This document shows positions 59,291 to 64,000 of a DNA stretch of 64,000 nucleotides, one piece after another. Both the position numbers and the translations under genes were made by a program. The notes beneath the pieces were generated by a model. That model saw only the letters and a program-made list of their open reading frames with translations. It was not told where the DNA came from and did not search any database. Position 1 is the stretch's first letter. Every line of letters begins with the position of its first letter. The DNA comes from Selaginella tamariscina (taxonomy: Eukaryota > Streptophyta > Lycopodiopsida > Selaginellales > Selaginellaceae): assembly GCA_003024785.1 (NCBI GenBank), contig PUQB01000321.1, forward strand, positions 159,501 through 223,500, written 5' to 3'.

Positions 59291-62067
59291 TCAAAAATAG
59301 TGTGCCTAATCATGTCAAACCCCTATTGCCTACAAATTGTAACTAACAAGCTCCTTTCTCTAATGTCACAACTATGTACCTTTGAGATGTTACCTTGCAC
59401 TAAACATTTGAGGCCTTCATCCACATGTAACATGGTCCTTTTATCAATTGGATGCATGCTCCTCTCCCACACACTCACAAACTTGTTTATTCACAATAAG
59501 GCATCTTCGACAAGGGACATGACCACTTGCAATAAAGTTCATTAAAGTTATTTTCACCATGATTTGTTTACCACACTTACCAAATGACATCTTTGAAAGC
59601 TCATGTGCAACAACCAAACTAATAGTTACAGCATATATAATAGCTCTTTGTTAAAAATACTTTGGAAGGTTGCTTACATCCATTGCATACTCCACAAGTG
59701 ACAAGATACCCTTCATAGAATAAGCCCTCCAACTCAGATATAGGATGCTCAGAAAAACATCAAGGTTGTCTGGTCCATTCTTCAAGTCACTCTTATTAAT
59801 GTAAAGAATAGGCATGACTAGGTCGTCAACTTCCTTTGGAACATTCACACCTCCATTCATCACAACACCATGCAAAACATATGCGCTATTTAGCTTTGTT
59901 GTAAATGAGTTGAAGGCATCACCATGAATCATCAAAGCTGAATTACCTTGTACAAGTTTGGGCCTATAAGTATTTCATTGAGAACACCAAGGGCACTTTA
60001 TCTCATTGACTAGCTATTGAATATTCCAAATTGGCTCCTCAAGTGCTGGGTTTTTAGAAGACCATGCTGGTATCCACTCCATGCATTTGGTGCATGTAGT
60101 TAGTTGCTCCCAATGTTTCTGGGGATGAAAAAAAATCTTCAATTAGCTTCCACTTTTGGTTATGCCAAATCTCTTAGATTACATTGTTGTTCTGTGCATT
60201 TTCTTCTAAGTTCTCCTTATGGAAAGGCGTCATGTCACAAAAATCGACCATTGTTGATCTACAACGTTGTTGTAGGTGCTCTATTGATGGAAATCGACTC
60301 ATCAAGCATGAGAAACATGATAAATATTTTCATTGTTGGAGTATCTGTACATGCCTTTGACCAGTTTTTGAAAGTGGTGTGGAGGCCACCCATCCTCATT
60401 CAAGCAAACTACATGACGCTCCAACCTTGAAATACCCATCAACCTATACAAAAATTGTAGAGCTACAATTTTTTAAGGAACTTTGTTTCCATCCATTTGC
60501 CTTAAGAAGAGATCAACTTGCTAAAGTTGGATCATTTTCATCATTTTTAAAAAATAGGTTTTAATTTCTTAATATCAAACCTTGGCTAGCATGATGCTCC
60601 CCTACACAATACATATCTTTAAAATCTTCTTTCAAACTTCATCATCGAGATCAAAATCAGCTTTGCTACTATAAGAAATCTTCAAAGCATGCAACTTACC
60701 AAGCAAAGCAGTATCAATATTTAATGTGTGTGTAGTTTGCATGTCTTTGATATAGCTCTCATGTTGATATGCAAAATGTGATTATTGTTGTATTCTCTCT
60801 ACTATTTCTGACATCTCTACTCACAAAAAAAAAAAGAAAGGAAAAAGTTATTACCTTTGATATAATAAGAACATTATATGAACTATGTACTTGCCATTAT
60901 TAGTATCCATTGTGGGTGTAATTTGTATGTCACCCCAACCATCATATTCATGAGTAAAATGTGGCTCATGTTGTTTATTCTTTTATATTTCTAGTGAATC
61001 TGCTAGCCATAAACAAAATAAATTATTTTGAGATATAAAGACATTTATTTATTTTAGCTCATAAAGGTAACATTGTAAGTGTATACTTTAGAGTGCAAAA
61101 ATGTTATATGAACATATACTCATAGTAAGCTTTGACATGAGAGTAGTGCTAGATGTTTTTTTGGTTTTGATTCTTTTCAACAAAGCCTTCACATGTCATT
61201 ATAACCACTCTAACTATAGAGCTAACTCTTTCTAATTATGAATTTGTATATAATTTTGACAATTACAAATTACTAAACCAAAAGCTTGAGACTTGTGTAA
61301 TTGTTTCTTCAATATTATTCCTTTAGTCCTCTTATGATACTTCTTTAACTACCTTGTGATTAGTCATCCTTGGACTACCACATTTGTGGCAATAACATTT
61401 AACTGGACTTCAGACATCATTGCTCGTTACAAATTAACATTGAATGTCTTTAAATCTATAATTAGTATGAGTATGAACATAATCCTTTAGTACTATGGCA
61501 CCACAACACTATTGGATCACAATCACACTGCTCTTTATCTTAGGGTTTATTTGCACATGGGAGAACATGGGATTTAGGGTTATGTGTTTCTCTAACAACA
61601 CTTCTTAAGTATTAAACCAACACCATTCTAAAATGCCCCACCTAACTATAAGTGATTGAAGACCTTTGTAAACATAGTGTATGCTTCTTTATGTACTTGG
61701 CAAATAATAGTTCATGCACTAGCAAAATATTGGTAGAAGATTTGATAATACAAATATACATGTAAATAAATAATTTCTCTTATTAAAACGTATTTAACAA
61801 TACTTTTAACGACATGCATGTCATATATAACCTTTTTCCTATAAAATTAATGTTTTTATAGTGTTTTTTAACAAAGTCTTGTGTTATTAACAACGTGCAT
61901 GTCATATACAACATTTTTCCTAAAGTCTTGTGTTATAAATTTGTTAAAGAAAATTATTCATAAATATTTCATAGATATTCATACTTTCTAGAGCATTGAA
62001 ACTACAAAGTAAATGAAACATGTTAGATATTTCAAGTATATTCAAGAATATACCATTGAAGTAAATC
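59291..62067. other. AT-rich region with an uncertain transposase-like ORF
   Basis: A minus-strand frame at 59651-59935 reads MIHGDAFNSFTTKLNSAY, then NVPKEV and NLDVFL, a spacing loosely like the CACTA-transposase-related plant family. The match is weak. A repeated word AACATGCATGTCATAT (near 61810 and 61890) occurs on the right. Nothing else stands out. Confidence 0.25.
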
Positions 62068-62280
62068 ATGGATTCTGATATAGAAGCTTGGGATTTTGCT
62101 ATTGACTTCTTTGATGTTCTTGATTCAGTTGATGCAATCAATAGGAAGAAAATAACTCAAAGGCAAGTTTTACTCATTGTTTTTATATATTCGATGTCTA
62201 GAGTTCAAGTGCAATCTTTTATACATCCTGAGTTTTGCACTAACCAGCTTCATCTTCAACATAGAACTGGAAAGCACTGA
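62068..62280 (+). CDS. Hypothetical ORF, 70 aa
   Basis: ATG-started, acidic N-terminus (MDSDIEAWDFAIDFFDVLDS). The coding character weakens after KKITQR, where GCAAGT could be a non-canonical donor. The family is not recognised and it may be a transposon or gene fragment. Confidence 0.25.
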   Translation: MDSDIEAWDFAIDFFDVLDSVDAINRKKITQRQVLLIVFIYSMSRVQVQSFIHPEFCTNQLHLQHRTGKH

Positions 62281-64000
62281 AGAGTGCCATGGGCAAGGAG
62301 CATGGCGTCAATAGGTTCTGAAACTAATATTATATATTTCTATATACACACACTTATATATATTTATGACTTGTTTGTGCATGCTTTATATTGTCACTTG
62401 TTTTATTAATGTTTTGTATTTATTGGATTTGCATATTTACATTTGTTCTTATGTTATTTATCATATCTAATTTAAGAGAGTATTTTGATAAGCCCTAGTA
62501 GTTCAAGTATAGGGTTTTGTTTTTGAGTTTTTTTTTTATTATGAACGAGGAAGTGGAAATCCAAATGGAAAGGAATGAATCTCTAGAATCTCTCCGATAT
62601 ACAAGTCAATGCCTACGAAAACCACCCATTTTATTCCCAACTAGGAACATGGTATAGTGGTAGTGCACTTTGCCATAGCAACTACATTGACTCTAGTGCT
62701 CGATTTCATATGGCAGCTAAATGAGGTTTATTTCCTTTTTCTATGCATAACTTCCTTTTTTGAATTTTTTAAATGTTTGCAAGAAGAGTTTTGAGTGCCT
62801 TGGAGATTCTAAGTCTATGGAGAGTCGAGGGATGAGGATTATAGATGTCATTGAATGATTGTCAAAGAAGATCACTCAAGATGTAGCAACAATTCAAAAA
62901 GCATGTGAAGATAATTGCATATATGGATCTTCTCTCTTTCAAATGACAAAGTTTGATTGGTGTAGTGTAGGGGTAATATGAGGCTGGCAAAGGGTATTAT
63001 TTAACTTGTCACAAATTTAACAACAGATTGTTGTTCATAATCTGTGTCATAACATTATTTTTATCCTTTTAACAATAAAGACTAAAAGTCAATTATTATT
63101 ATGAAGAGGGTTCCTATTTTACTTAATTAAGTAACTTTGATTTATATGAATTAAAGTGATTCCATAAAGTAAGAACTAAGTAACTTTGATTTGCATGAAT
63201 CAAAGTGATTTCACAAAGTAAGAATTATGATAATCCGAATCAAATAAAGTCAAACCTAGGTATGTTGTACAAGGTAAGAAGCAGTTGAGAAATCTCTCAA
63301 CTACAATTAGAGTAAAACGCAAGTCCACTAATGGATCCATGAATTATCCTTCAACTTTAAGTCATGATCAAACTAGCTTGATAGAGAAAAAGGAGACACA
63401 CTAATAGAATATATGTTGGTATAATCCCATCTAAGAACAATTGTTGGCGTATTGAGAGGGAATATGCTAGGGGGAATGCATAGGAAAATGGGCCTTGAAG
63501 GATGCTAGCTACATCGATTAGTGGAATGTAAGGGTTGAGTGTGCCTCCACCATTTGCAACATAGTGTACCAATTTTCCCACTCTTTACAAAGCCTAACTT
63601 TGAATGTTACAAGTGTAATGAACTATGGTTCCAAAAGAAGAAGCTCTCGGTGGAGAACATTAAGTTGAAGGGGAATCTTCGTCCAATAATCTTTGAAACT
63701 GGTGTAGATGAAGAGAAGATAGTGTATGAATGACCTAACAAGTTCATTAACAAAACAATTGTTAATGTTCTAACTAGACAACAACATTGTTGAGCAAAGC
63801 TGAGCTCCGCAATCCTCCCTTGTCATAGTACACATTTGGGAAGGATGAAGTTAGGATGTATGCAACCAAGTCTCCTTATCCAATACGCTCATGTAGTGTT
63901 TTCTTAGACTCTTTAGCAATGATGGAGAAGCCACAATACTATTTGGAGGGCTTGGAGATTATTTGTATAGGAGTGGCAGAGCAAATGAACATATCCAACA
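62281..64000. other. Window end, AT-rich, with a 49-bp tandem repeat
   Basis: 63129-63226 holds two copies of a unit starting AAGTAACTTTGATTT. Each contains the near-palindrome ACTTTGATT/AATCAAAGT. No gene is supported. The frame at 63539-63733 is short and without motif. Confidence 0.5.

Noticed and set aside
59651..59935. Firm call of a CACTA transposase
   Set aside because: Only a loose spacing of NVPKEV and NLDVFL-like words; not enough for a family assignment.

Overview
This is a nuclear plant window. It has spliced GT-AG genes with short introns (about 48-160 bp in the best models), plant-type families (TDY-class MAP kinase, PAS-Raf-like MAPKKK, HOTHEAD-like GMC oxidoreductase, methylesterase, F-box protein) and Ty1/copia and Ty3/gypsy debris. 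Very short introns, a fragment resembling an axonemal dynein WD-repeat chain (which implies flagellate sperm) and a CK1-like kinase together suggest a seedless plant, perhaps a lycophyte such as Selaginella. That placement is inference.

Layout. At 0.4-1.5 kb there is a small hypothetical ORF and a broken methylesterase. At 1.4-8.7 kb lies a 3.6-kb tandem duplication, units A and B. Each unit carries the methylesterase 3' exon, a conserved hairpin, a GC-rich module with a TATA box and a 59-aa basic ORF, and a tRNA-like remnant. At 8.8-11.9 kb a GMC gene is bracketed by inverted arms, and the left end of an inverted copy of the same repeat follows (C, to 12.8 kb). At 13.5-24.3 kb is a real gene cluster: F-box (-), MAPK (-) and Raf-like MAPKKK (+). 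At 26.0-27.5 and 42.6-44.9 kb are inverted copies D and E of the 59-aa-ORF module. Between them is about 15 kb of nested LTR debris, including two 1.7-kb LTRs head to head with a 102-bp loop. At 45-51.8 kb there is an unassigned repeat, dynein-like exons, a CK1-like kinase gene and a short-LTR copia end. At 52-59.3 kb are degraded gypsy sequences, with a five-unit array of about 387 bp carrying G-runs inside. The window ends in AT-rich sequence with little recognisable.

The MAPK (482 aa) and F-box (425 aa) models are fully open when spliced. The GMC, Raf-like, methylesterase and CK1-like genes have many single-base frame breaks, many of them in short homopolymers, while their motifs remain intact. 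This points either to consensus errors or to very recent decay. Many long open frames here are artefacts of (CT)n, (CA)n and (AT)n microsatellites or of the tandem array, and these were left out.

The MAPK and MAPKKK genes sit head to head about 1.7 kb apart. They belong to families that act in the same kind of cascade, but the sequence does not show that these two act together. The strongest candidate for something undescribed is the repeated module with the 59-aa ORF.
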